Below the pieces are notes generated by a model. That model did no database searches and was not told the origin of the DNA. It saw only the letters and a program-made list of their open reading frames with translations. A stretch of 6,274 bases of DNA from Desulfobacterales bacterium (GTDB lineage: Bacteria; Desulfobacterota; Desulfobacteria; Desulfobacterales; SpSt-501). How positions within the stretch are numbered: position 1 is the stretch's first letter; every line of letters begins with the position of its first letter. Location of the stretch: contig JALOOS010000122.1 in assembly GCA_025454275.1 (NCBI GenBank), forward strand, positions 1-6,274, in the 5' to 3' direction. Below are positions 1 to 5,497 of this stretch, piece by piece. Position numbers and translations under genes: made by a program.

Positions 1-33
1 GTGGACGCATAACCGCTCACGGAAACGATCGGC

Positions 34-1881
34 GTGATGAAACGGATGTTTCGTTGGCTGGGAAGGTGCATCTCCGCGGGATGGGCATTGTTGTCATTTT
101 GCCGCACCGCCGCGCTGAACCTGCTTTTTCTCGCTCTGGCAGCCCTCTTTCTAGTCGTCGTTTTCGGGGACCGCAGCCCTCGGATCCCGGATAAAGCCGT
201 CCTGGTGCTTTCCCCGTCCGGCACGATCGTGGATCAGAAAACCGAACTCAGCTGGGGACGGGCTCTGATCGAGGAGGAGGGCCCCTCCGAAACCCAGCTT
301 CAGGACCTCATCGATGCCGTCGACCACGCCTCCGGCGACCTTCGCATTCAGGCCCTCTTTCTCGACCTGCGCCGGCTTCAGAATGCCGGCCTGAGCAAAC
401 TCCAGGAGCTCGGTGCCGCCTTGAGGCGGTTCCGGGAATCCGGAAAACCGATCATCGCCTGGGGCGATTCTTTCAACCAGCGCCGCTACTACCTCGCCGC
501 CCATGCCGACCGCATCTACATTCACCCCATGGGGGGCGTATTGCTGACCGGCCTCGGGATATACCAGAACTACTTCCGGGACGCTCTCGATTGGCTGCGC
601 CTGCAGTTTCATGTCTTTCGCGCCGGCCGCTATAAATCAGCAATGGAGCCGGTCCTGCGCAATGACATGTCGGAGTTCGACCGCGAAGCCAACACGGCGG
701 TGCTGAAGGTGCTCTGGAGCGCTTACACCGCCGACGTAGCCGGGCTGAGAGGGGTCGCTCCGGAATCGCTGGATGACTATATCAACCATCTTCCGGTTCA
801 CCTGGCTGCCAGCGGGGGCGACATGGGGGCCCTGGCGCTGGCGTTTCGGCTGGTGGACGGGCTGCGCACCCGCGATGAGCTGCGCGCGGAGCTGATCCAG
901 CTGGCGGGGGAGGACCCCCGCGAAAAAACCTTCAACCAGGTCGGTTTCCTGGACTATCTCAAGTCGGTCAGAGCTTCGTCCCCGAACGATACGAACACCG
1001 AAACCGTCGGCGTGATCATGGCGCAGGGCATTCTCCTTGAAGGCACCCAGCCGGCCGGAAGAATCGGCGGCGACTCGCTTTCCGCCCTCATCCGCCAGGC
1101 GCGCAGCGATCGGCGGATCCGCGCCCTCGTGGTGCGGATCGACAGCCCGGGCGGCAGCGCATTCGCCTCGGACCAGATCCGCCGAGAACTGGAGATCGCC
1201 CGGGCCTCCGGGCTGCCGGTGGTGGTCTCGATGAGTTCCGTGGCAGCCTCCGGCGGCTATTGGGTCGCCACGGCCGCTGATGAAATCTGGTCCGCACCCA
1301 CCAGCATCACCGGATCGATCGGCATATTCAGCGCCTTCCCGACCTGGGAGAAAAGCCTTGAGAGCATCGGCATTCGTAATGACGGGGTCGGCACCACGTT
1401 GCTCGCTGATGCCTTCAACCCCAACCGGCCCATGAACCCGCTGGTCGCCCGCTCTCTGGAGCTGTTGATGGAGCAGGGCTATCGGGTGTTCATCGACCGG
1501 GTGGCCGCCGGGCGCAACATGACCCCGGGCGCGGTCGAAAAAATTGCCGATGGCCGGGTCTGGGCCGGTCCCCAGGCCGCGGAGATCGGCCTGGTGGACA
1601 AGCTGGGCTACACCCGCGAGGCCATTGCCTCCGCCGCGCAAAGGGCCGGCCTGGAGCGTTATCGGGTTGAAATCCTCGAGCCGCCCCTGACCCGCAGAGA
1701 GCGCCTTTTTCGGCAGGTCGGCGATTGGGTGATCGGCATCCTGCGGAGCAGCGGGCTTTCCTTGCTCTCTGCCGACCTTACCTGGTTGCAGAGGCAGGTA
1801 TCGACCCCGCTGGCGGATCTGATGGCACTGAAGGACCCTTCAGGGCTTTTTGCCTACTGCCTGACGTGCAGCGACCTCTGA
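34..1881 (+). CDS. sppA: Signal peptide peptidase SppA, 67K (long) type, S49 family
   Basis: Membrane-bound serine protease that degrades cleaved signal peptides and membrane-protein fragments on the periplasmic side of the inner membrane. The 615 residues match the long, two-domain SppA type. A hydrophobic anchor lies at about residues 27-45 (LNLLFLALAALFLVVVFG), followed by two tandem S49 domains. The general-base lysine is visible as K201 in GRYKSAMEP, in the N-terminal domain. The nucleophile is S406 in SVAASGGYW, in the C-terminal domain. Both correspond to the K209/S409 dyad of E. coli SppA. The conserved ITGSIGIF follows the serine. The start is either GTG 34 or the adjacent ATG 37, both served by a weak GGAAA at 21-25. 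An upstream frame ends at TAA 10-12 and another at TGA 35-37, so an upstream gene may lie very close, but it cannot be identified. No terminator separates sppA from the next ORFs. Confidence 0.96.
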   Translation: MMKRMFRWLGRCISAGWALLSFCRTAALNLLFLALAALFLVVVFGDRSPRIPDKAVLVLSPSGTIVDQKTELSWGRALIEEEGPSETQLQDLIDAVDHASGDLRIQALFLDLRRLQNAGLSKLQELGAALRRFRESGKPIIAWGDSFNQRRYYLAAHADRIYIHPMGGVLLTGLGIYQNYFRDALDWLRLQFHVFRAGRYKSAMEPVLRNDMSEFDREANTAVLKVLWSAYTADVAGLRGVAPESLDDYINHLPVHLAASGGDMGALALAFRLVDGLRTRDELRAELIQLAGEDPREKTFNQVGFLDYLKSVRASSPNDTNTETVGVIMAQGILLEGTQPAGRIGGDSLSALIRQARSDRRIRALVVRIDSPGGSAFASDQIRRELEIARASGLPVVVSMSSVAASGGYWVATAADEIWSAPTSITGSIGIFSAFPTWEKSLESIGIRNDGVGTTLLADAFNPNRPMNPLVARSLELLMEQGYRVFIDRVAAGRNMTPGAVEKIADGRVWAGPQAAEIGLVDKLGYTREAIASAAQRAGLERYRVEILEPPLTRRERLFRQVGDWVIGILRSSGLSLLSADLTWLQRQVSTPLADLMALKDPSGLFAYCLTCSDL

Positions 1882-1905
1882 TCTATATACGGAGGAGGTG
1901 CCGCC

Positions 1906-1974
1906 GTGCCCGGACCACGAGAGGCTCAGGATGACAATCAAACGAATCCTTTCACTACCGGAGGGTTTGAATGA
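1906..1974 (+). CDS. Possible 22-codon leader peptide, translationally coupled to the next gene
   Basis: A very short ORF starting at GTG 1906, 24 bases after the sppA stop. It begins MPGPREAQDD, ends TTGGFE, and has no hydrophobic stretch. Its support is not similarity but signals. A near-ideal Shine-Dalgarno GGAGGAGG (1891-1898) sits 7 bases before the GTG. Its TGA stop (1972-1974) overlaps the ATG (1971-1973) of the next gene as ATGA, the classic arrangement for translational coupling. The ribosome binding site of the downstream gene (GGAGGG, 1960-1965) lies inside this ORF and encodes its Gly-Gly. It may be a coupling leader or a micro-protein. A competing frame from ATG 1931 (20 codons, ending at TAA 1991-1993) has a poorer ribosome binding site. 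I do not recognise the peptide, and the arrangement could be chance. Confidence 0.4.
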   Translation: MPGPREAQDDNQTNPFTTGGFE

Positions 1975-2291
1975 AGGACAAAAAGGCGATTAAGAGGGAT
2001 ATTCTGAACAAATTTAGATCCTTGAATGCCGTAAGCGAGGATCTGCTCCCGGCGCACTGGCTGGAGCTGGTCTACGTGAAAAACCTGACGGCCGATGAGA
2101 AAAAGACCTTTAAACGGGCGGTCCAGGAGCTGATAGCGGTGGGGATCGTCGAAAGTGTCGAAGGGACGGGCTTGAATCTGCGACTCACCCGAAAAGGCGA
2201 AAACCTGCTCTACTCGGGTGAAAACCAAAAACCGGGGGGCGAATCGGGTCAGGATGGCGGGCTTTTCCACTTCACCGGGTCAGAGGCCTGA
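1971..2291 (+). CDS. Small winged-helix-like protein of unknown function
   Basis: A 106-residue protein, cytoplasmic by composition, with no signal or membrane segment. The start is secure: GGAGGG (1960-1965) lies five bases before the ATG. Residues about 4-80 are rich in charged helices. The stretch about 48-80, with AVQELIAVGIVESVEG followed by LRLTRKGENLLY, has the look of the recognition helix, beta wing and LTxKG strand of winged helix-turn-helix domains. This is fold-level resemblance only. The tail after residue 82 (ENQKPGGESGQDGG) is polar and probably disordered. The gene is the last of a possible sppA unit, is perhaps coupled to the 22-codon ORF whose stop it overlaps, and is followed by a strong terminator. 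It could be a DNA-binding regulator or simply a conserved hypothetical protein. No target or partner is evident. Confidence 0.8.
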   Translation: MKDKKAIKRDILNKFRSLNAVSEDLLPAHWLELVYVKNLTADEKKTFKRAVQELIAVGIVESVEGTGLNLRLTRKGENLLYSGENQKPGGESGQDGGLFHFTGSEA

Positions 2292-2319
2292 TGCAAGCGG
2301 CTTGGGCCTGGGAAAATCA

Positions 2320-2366
2320 AAAGGCGGCGCCCCAGCGTTGGTGGGGGCCGCCTTTCGGGTTTTATT
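2320..2366 (+). terminator. Rho-independent terminator, probably bidirectional
   Basis: A long hairpin: AAAGGCGGC, one bulged G, then CCCCA (2320-2334) pairs with TGGGG and GCCGCCTTT (2342-2355), with a short loop. On the + strand it is followed by CGGGTTTTATT, giving a U-run that ends the transcript from the winged-helix gene. On the - strand the stem is followed by TTTTGATTTT, so it should also stop flgM, whose stop codon lies 10 bases away. Confidence 0.88.
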
Positions 2367-2375
2367 ATCCGTTTC

Positions 2376-2690
2376 TTACTTGAAAAGGTCGTTCAATAGG
2401 GACTCCTGAATCATCTTGCCGGCAATCGCATCCGGTTTGATCTCGTAAACCCCGCTCTCGATGCGGGACCGGAGATCCATGACCTTCTCCATGCGCACAT
2501 CCGGTACGGACTGTAGCTGTTTTTGAGCCTCCTGGATGAGCCGGGCCGCATCGGAGATCACCACGGTGTCCTCTTTGATCCCCTGCTCACCACCTGTTTT
2601 TCCAGCCAGAGGCGCGGTTTTTTGCCTGGTCTGAACCTGATTGACGTAGGCATCGATCACGACATTCTGATTTTTATCCGAAATTTCCAT
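2376..2690 (-). CDS. flgM: Anti-sigma-28 factor FlgM
   Basis: Negative regulator of flagellin synthesis. FlgM binds sigma-28 (FliA) and holds late flagellar genes off until the hook-basal body is complete, when it is exported. The 104 residues fit the family (about 90-110). The N-terminal 40 residues are polar and low in structure, as expected of the export-competent half. The sigma-binding half carries DTVVISDAARLIQEAQK (41-57) and PDVRMEKVMDLRSRIESG (63-80), followed by VYEIKPDAIAGKMI (81-94), the typical FlgM core. The ribosome binding site AAGGAG (plus-strand 2697-2702) is well placed before the ATG. No other flagellar gene is in the window, and the gene appears monocistronic, between its own sigma-28 promoter and the shared terminator. 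This suggests that FlgM feeds back on its own transcription through FliA. Confidence 0.95.
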   Translation of the reverse strand: MEISDKNQNVVIDAYVNQVQTRQKTAPLAGKTGGEQGIKEDTVVISDAARLIQEAQKQLQSVPDVRMEKVMDLRSRIESGVYEIKPDAIAGKMIQESLLNDLFK

Positions 2691-2754
2691 TTAGGTCTCC
2701 TTTTGCCATGCGCGTGAACCGAGCCGCTGGACCTTTCTTTACAGTTTAACAAAA

Positions 2755-2779
2755 GGCACGATGTGAGTCAAACCGTGCC
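2755..2779 (-). promoter_or_regulatory. Terminator-like hairpin in the flgM leader
   Basis: Read on the minus strand, GGCACG (2779-2774) pairs perfectly with CGTGCC (2760-2755) across a 13-base loop. TTTTGTTAAA follows immediately. It lies between the predicted flgM start site (about 2793) and the ribosome binding site, so it would form in the leader RNA. The 6-bp stem is short for a full terminator. It may be an attenuator, an RNA-stability element or incidental. Confidence 0.4.
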
Positions 2780-2799
2780 ATCGCACTCGGTTGATACCG

Positions 2800-2826
2800 T
2801 TATCGGTTTTTCCGAGCGGAACTTTA
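2800..2826 (-). promoter_or_regulatory. Sigma-28 (FliA) promoter of flgM
   Basis: On the minus strand the -35 element TAAAGTTC (2826-2819) and the -10 element ACCGATAA (2807-2800) are separated by exactly 11 bases. The enterobacterial sigma-28 consensus is TAAAGTTT-N11-GCCGATAA, so 14 of 16 positions match with the right spacer. Transcription would start near 2793, giving a leader of about 100 bases before flgM. The match fits FlgM biology, because flgM genes in enterics carry a class-3 FliA promoter. Confidence 0.85.
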
Positions 2827-2828
2827 GC

Positions 2829-2856
2829 TTTTTTTTTCACATTTTTTTTGCATTTT
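2829..2856 (-). promoter_or_regulatory. A-tract (UP-element-like) region upstream of the flgM -35
   Basis: On the minus strand, runs of nine A (2837-2829) and eight A (2849-2842), then four A (2856-2853), lie directly upstream of the -35 box. They are roughly one helical turn apart, at about -40, -52 and -61 from the predicted start. This position and composition fit an UP element contacted by the RNA polymerase alpha subunit, and also an intrinsic bend. The same tract lies in the recX upstream region. Confidence 0.5.
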
Positions 2857-2937
2857 CCAAAAACCGGTGCGAATGAGGATCAGGATGTTTTTAGGTATGA
2901 TATCCTGAAAAGCTATCGAGCTGTGGGGGAAGGGGCC

Positions 2938-3441
2938 ATGATAGACGAGGGCGCCGAGGGCTATCAAAAAGGTTTGAATACGGCCTTGAACCTGCTGTCG
3001 CGCCGGGATCATTTTGTGCGCGAGATGCGGCGGAAGCTGGCGAGAAAAGGAATCCCGGAGGGTGCGATCGAGCAGGTCGTCGCCGAGTGCCTGCGCCTGA
3101 GCTATCTCGATGACGAACGCGCGGCTCTGGCGCTGATCGACCGCCTGAAACGCAAGGGGTGCGGACGCCGCCGCCTGCGCTTTGAGCTGTCGCAGCGCGG
3201 CCTGTCCGGGGATAGGACTTCAGCGTTGCTGGAGAGCCGCTTCACCCCGGAGGATGAAAGCGAACTGGCCTGGCGCACGCTGGAACGAAAATGGAAGAGC
3301 TATCCCGCCGGGGAAGGGGAAACGAAAAAAAGGGGCCGGATTCAGCGGTTCCTCTCCGGCCGGGGCTTTTCAGAGGCAAGCGTCCGCGCAGCCCTGGACC
3401 GCTTGGACAGCCCGGGTCGGGATGGGCGGGCAGAGCGGTGA
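2938..3441 (+). CDS. recX: Recombination regulator RecX
   Basis: Small helical protein that binds RecA filaments and modulates (usually limits) RecA recombinase and coprotease activity in the cytoplasm. The reading frame is open from TTG 2791, but its first 49 residues are T-tract-encoded and unlike the family. ATG 2938 gives 167 residues, the usual RecX length, and has a purine-rich GGGGGAAGGGG just upstream. The three helical repeats are visible: ALNLLSRRDHFVREMRRKLARKG (16-38), then LSYLDDERAALALIDRLKRKGCGRRRLRFELSQRGL (54-89), then RIQRFLSGRGFSEASVRAAL (134-153). recA is not in the window, so recX is not adjacent on this side to its usual partner. A TATGAT at 2896-2901 could be the -10 of its promoter, but no convincing -35 or LexA box was found. 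Confidence 0.92.
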   Translation: MIDEGAEGYQKGLNTALNLLSRRDHFVREMRRKLARKGIPEGAIEQVVAECLRLSYLDDERAALALIDRLKRKGCGRRRLRFELSQRGLSGDRTSALLESRFTPEDESELAWRTLERKWKSYPAGEGETKKRGRIQRFLSGRGFSEASVRAALDRLDSPGRDGRAER

Positions 3442-3442
3442 A

Positions 3443-3469
3443 CGGTCCGATGCAATGGGAGTCGGACCG
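3443..3469. other. Perfect 8-bp inverted repeat after recX
   Basis: CGGTCCGA (3443-3450) and TCGGACCG (3462-3469) flank an 11-base loop two bases after the recX stop. There is no T-run on the + side, so it is not a standard Rho-independent terminator. It may protect the 3' end of the recX mRNA. Confidence 0.4.
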
Positions 3470-3525
3470 GCCATGATCCGCGGGCGGGGAGCTCTCCCGG
3501 GGGCGTTTCCCGGAAAACGAGGAGT

Positions 3526-3542
3526 CCTCCGCATATCGGAGG
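3526..3542 (-). terminator. Hairpin after ypfJ, weak terminator candidate
   Basis: CCTCCG (3526-3531) and CGGAGG (3537-3542) pair around a CATAT loop, six bases beyond the ypfJ stop. On the minus strand a short TTTT run follows only after eight bases, so as a terminator it is weak. The 3442-3548 gap also holds GGGGAGCTCTCCC and CCGGG/CCCGG repeats. Confidence 0.35.
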
Positions 3543-3548
3543 GCCGCC

Positions 3549-4406
3549 TCAGAGCGATTCCGCGGCGAAGGTGTTGCATTGGCCGATGTTTCCCGTCTCG
3601 AAGCCGCGCTTGAACCAGCGCACCCGTTGCGCGGAGCTCCCATGGGTGAAGGAGTCCGGGGTTACATACCCCCGAGATTGGCGCTGGAGCCGGTCGTCCC
3701 CGATGCTGCTCGCGGCATTGAGGGCCTCCTCGATATCGCCCGGCTCGAGGATATTGCGGGCTTTTTGGGCGTGGTGGGCCCAGACGCCGGAGAGGCAATC
3801 GGCCTGGAGCTCCATCATGACCGAGAGGCGGTTCGCCTCGGCCTGGCCGGCACGCTCTCGCAGGGATTGGACCTTTTCGGCGATCCCGAGCAGGTTCTGG
3901 ACATGATGCCCTATTTCGTGGGCGATCACGTAGGCCTGAGCGAAGTCTCCGGGAGCGCCGAAGCGGGTCTGGAGGTCCCGGTAGAAGCTCAAGTCGATGT
4001 AAACCTTGCCGTCGGCCGGGCAGTAAAAGGGCCCGACCGCCGCCGAGGCCAGGCCGCATGCGGATTCCACCGATCCCGAGAAGAGCACCAGGGAGGGCTC
4101 AACATAGGTCTTGCCCATGCTCCGGAAAAGGGCGTGCCAGACATCCTCGGTGTCGGCCAGCACCACGGAGACGAATTCGGCCAGACGGTTTTCCTCGGGG
4201 CTGCTCTCGACGGGCGCGCTCTGCGAACCGGCGCCGGGAAGCTGCAACGGATTCTGCTGCAGGATGACGGAGGGATCCACCCCGAAATAGAGGGCGACCA
4301 CGATGAGAATCAGGGTGCCGATCCCGCCGCCCGCGACACCCCGCTTGACTCTCATGCCCCGGCGGTCCTCGACCCGTTCACTGCGCCTGCCATTCTCCCA
4401 ACGCAT
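3549..4406 (-). CDS. ypfJ: YpfJ-family neutral zinc metallopeptidase, membrane-anchored
   Basis: Member of the putative neutral zinc metallopeptidase family (Pfam Zn_peptidase, E. coli YpfJ). Substrate and physiological role are not established. Start ATG 4406 is preferred over ATG 4415. The purine-rich GAAGGGGG abuts ATG 4415 with no spacing but is suitably placed for 4406, and the resulting N-terminus MRWENGRRSERVEDRRG matches the characteristic family opening. That gives 285 residues. After the basic N-terminus, one membrane segment (about 25-43, GIGTLILIVVALYFGVD) should place the rest in the periplasm. The catalytic motif HEIGHH gives H163, E164 and H167, and the downstream ELQADC (E199, D203) is a likely source of the third zinc ligand. 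The family blocks SACG, GPFYCPADGKVYIDLSF and FGAPGDFAQAYVIAHE are all present, as is the C-terminal GYVTPDSFTHG, so the gene looks complete and active. It has its own promoter and converges on recX. Confidence 0.93.
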   Translation of the reverse strand: MRWENGRRSERVEDRRGMRVKRGVAGGGIGTLILIVVALYFGVDPSVILQQNPLQLPGAGSQSAPVESSPEENRLAEFVSVVLADTEDVWHALFRSMGKTYVEPSLVLFSGSVESACGLASAAVGPFYCPADGKVYIDLSFYRDLQTRFGAPGDFAQAYVIAHEIGHHVQNLLGIAEKVQSLRERAGQAEANRLSVMMELQADCLSGVWAHHAQKARNILEPGDIEEALNAASSIGDDRLQRQSRGYVTPDSFTHGSSAQRVRWFKRGFETGNIGQCNTFAAESL

Positions 4407-4470
4407 TTTTTCCATCCCCCTTCAATCGGTGGGCAAGGCCACGGGATCCTTGGCCCCTGCCGGCTGCCTC

Positions 4471-4499
4471 ATCATAGGCGTGCACTGCATCTCCGTCAA
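4471..4499 (-). promoter_or_regulatory. Sigma-70-type promoter for ypfJ
   Basis: On the minus strand TTGACG (4499-4494) and TATGAT (4476-4471) are spaced by 17 bases, matching 5 of 6 positions in each box. Start would be near 4464, about 58 bases before the preferred ypfJ ATG. Confidence 0.65.
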
Positions 4500-4504
4500 T
4501 GGCT

Positions 4505-4521
4505 GCCGGAGCCTTTCCGGC
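4505..4521. promoter_or_regulatory. Inverted repeat between the divergent promoters, possible operator
   Basis: GCCGGA (4505-4510) and TCCGGC (4516-4521) form a perfect 6-bp dyad with a GCCTT centre. It lies between the two outward-facing -35 boxes, a place where a regulator could affect both genes. No known operator was recognised. Confidence 0.3.
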
Positions 4522-4548
4522 TGACAAAGAGGTGCCGTCCGAACCGCC

Positions 4549-4577
4549 TTGACAGCGCCAATCCTCTTTGCGATAGT
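4549..4577 (+). promoter_or_regulatory. Sigma-70-type promoter for the siroheme protein gene
   Basis: A perfect TTGACA -35 (4549-4554), a 17-base spacer and GATAGT (4572-4577; 4 of 6 matches to the -10). The start would be near 4584, giving a leader of about 46 bases to ATG 4630. Confidence 0.6.
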
Positions 4578-4602
4578 CCGGCAAGCGTCCGGCCTGTCCG
4601 GA
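4576..4602. repeat. Three GTCCGG direct repeats at helical spacing
   Basis: GTCCGG occurs at 4576-4581, 4587-4592 and 4597-4602, that is at 11- and 10-base intervals, starting at the -10 box and running over the predicted transcription start. Repeats on one face of the helix here could be a repressor site. CCGG is common in this GC-rich DNA, so chance is possible. Confidence 0.35.
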
Positions 4603-4629
4603 TCATCGCCCACGGAAAGAGGAGGCGTC

Positions 4630-5286
4630 ATGCTCAAACTCGGAGAGAAGGGAGCCATCCCCCAGCGCGATGGCCAAACCTATGCCGTAGCGCCCCACAT
4701 CCCCTGCGGTCTCATCACCCCGCAGCTTCTGCGGCGACTGGCGGATGTGGCCGAAAAATACGAGGTTCAGGCCGTCAAGATCACCGGAGCCACCCGGGTC
4801 GCCCTCATCGGCGTAAAAGAGGCGGACATCGACGCTATATGGGAGGAGCTGAAGCTGGACAAGGGGGCGGCGGTCGGCCTCTGCGTGCGCAGCATCCGCA
4901 CCTGTCCCGGCAACCGTTACTGTAAGATCGGCCAGCAGGATGCGCTGGGCGTCGGCTTGAAGCTGGATCATATCTACCACGCCAGGCAGCTGCCCGGCAA
5001 ATTCAAGATGGCGGTTTCGGGCTGCCACCTGAGCTGCGCGGAGTCATGGGTGCGCGATATCGGCCTGATCGGCCGCAAGGAGGGCTGGGCTCTCGTCATC
5101 GGCGGCAATGTCGGCGCCGAGCCCCGCATCGCGCAGCCGGTGGCGGAGGGATTGACCGACGAGGGGGCCCTCGCCGCCATCGAAAACGTCCTGGCGGTCT
5201 ACACCCGGGATGCCAAGAAAGGAGAGCGCCTGGGCAAGATGATCGATCGCGTCGGCCTTGAGCCCTTCAAGGAAGCTCTCGTTTAA
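4630..5286 (+). CDS. Small siroheme/4Fe-4S sulfite or nitrite reductase-like protein
   Basis: Single-subunit siroheme protein of the assimilatory-type (low-spin) sulfite reductase kind known from Desulfovibrio vulgaris. Such proteins bind one siroheme coupled to one [4Fe-4S] cluster and can reduce sulfite or nitrite by six electrons in vitro. ATG 4630 follows AGAGGAGG (4618-4625) at good spacing and gives 218 residues, which as I recall equals the Desulfovibrio protein. The frame is open further upstream to TTG 4549, but that lies in the promoter. The N-terminal ferredoxin-like half (about 10-75) contains KITGATRVALIGVK. The catalytic half carries the cluster/siroheme motif: C92-X5-C98 (TCPGNRYCKIG), then C132-X3-C136 (SGCHLSCAES). 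All four cysteines are present. Dissimilatory DsrA and DsrB are much longer and paired, so this is not dsr. The in vivo role, assimilatory or detoxifying, cannot be told from the sequence. Confidence 0.93.
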   Translation: MLKLGEKGAIPQRDGQTYAVAPHIPCGLITPQLLRRLADVAEKYEVQAVKITGATRVALIGVKEADIDAIWEELKLDKGAAVGLCVRSIRTCPGNRYCKIGQQDALGVGLKLDHIYHARQLPGKFKMAVSGCHLSCAESWVRDIGLIGRKEGWALVIGGNVGAEPRIAQPVAEGLTDEGALAAIENVLAVYTRDAKKGERLGKMIDRVGLEPFKEALV

Positions 5287-5333
5287 AAACCCGGATCCCG
5301 AACCGCTACGCCGGCACTCCCCGTTGCAAGGAC

Positions 5334-5384
5334 GAACGCCCTGAAGGGGAGGGCGGCCTTTACCTCACAAGCGAGGTGGCGTTC
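5334..5384. other. Alternative inverted repeats 3' of the siroheme gene
   Basis: GAACGCC (5334-5340) can pair with GGCGTTC (5378-5384), stacking next to ACCTC/GAGGT (5362-5366 with 5373-5377). Alternatively CGCCCT (5337-5342) pairs with AGGGCG (5350-5355). The two folds exclude each other because they share 5337-5340. No named RNA family was recognised. Confidence 0.35.
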
Positions 5385-5392
5385 ACGAGCCT

Positions 5393-5410
5393 GGCCGGGA
5401 TCGGCCTTTT
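5393..5410 (+). terminator. Short Rho-independent terminator candidate
   Basis: GGCCG (5393-5397), a GGAT loop and CGGCC (5402-5406) form an all-GC stem followed directly by TTTT (5407-5410). The stem is only 5 bp. It would end the siroheme gene transcript about 120 bases after the stop. Confidence 0.4.
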
Positions 5411-5418
5411 CAGGGACT

Positions 5419-5446
5419 CCGCCGGTTGACCTCTCTTGACCGGCGG
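5419..5446. other. Perfect 8-bp inverted repeat upstream of the exported-protein gene
   Basis: CCGCCGGT (5419-5426) pairs with ACCGGCGG (5439-5446) across a 12-base loop. No T-run follows. It lies 51 bases before ATG 5498. It could be a leader stem-loop or a protein-binding dyad. No convincing promoter for the next gene was found in 5287-5497. Confidence 0.4.
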
Positions 5447-5497
5447 CGGGTTGATCCTCGCAAGCGCCGTGGCAAGCCAGCTCGACCCGTCCCTGCG

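Noticed and set aside
1..36. Tail of an upstream gene ending at TAA 10-12 or TGA 35-37
   Set aside because: Too few codons remain to tell which frame, if any, is coding.
637..1641. 334-codon open frame antisense to sppA
   Set aside because: The opposite strand carries both SppA catalytic residues and full-length domain structure. Antisense frames of this length are expected in GC-rich coding DNA.
2896..2901. TATGAT as the recX promoter -10
   Set aside because: No acceptable -35 lies 16-18 bases upstream and no extended -10 TG is present. It is kept only as a note under recX.
2791..2937. N-terminal extension of recX from TTG 2791
   Set aside because: It translates poly-T tracts and the sigma-28 promoter of flgM. 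Without it RecX has its usual length and a reasonable ribosome binding site at ATG 2938.
4549..4629. N-terminal extension of the siroheme protein from TTG 4549
   Set aside because: TTG 4549 is the first half of the TTGACA -35 box, while ATG 4630 has an excellent AGAGGAGG and gives the family length.
3579..4925. 448-codon open frame on the + strand across ypfJ
   Set aside because: It is antisense to a clear zinc metallopeptidase with an intact HEXXH, runs through both divergent promoters and into the siroheme gene in another frame, and its translation is low-complexity GC-driven sequence without a recognisable domain.
5426..5454. TTGACC at 5426-5431 as a promoter for the exported-protein gene
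   Set aside because: No -10-like hexamer follows at 16-18 bases. The second TTGACC, starting at 5436, also lacks one.
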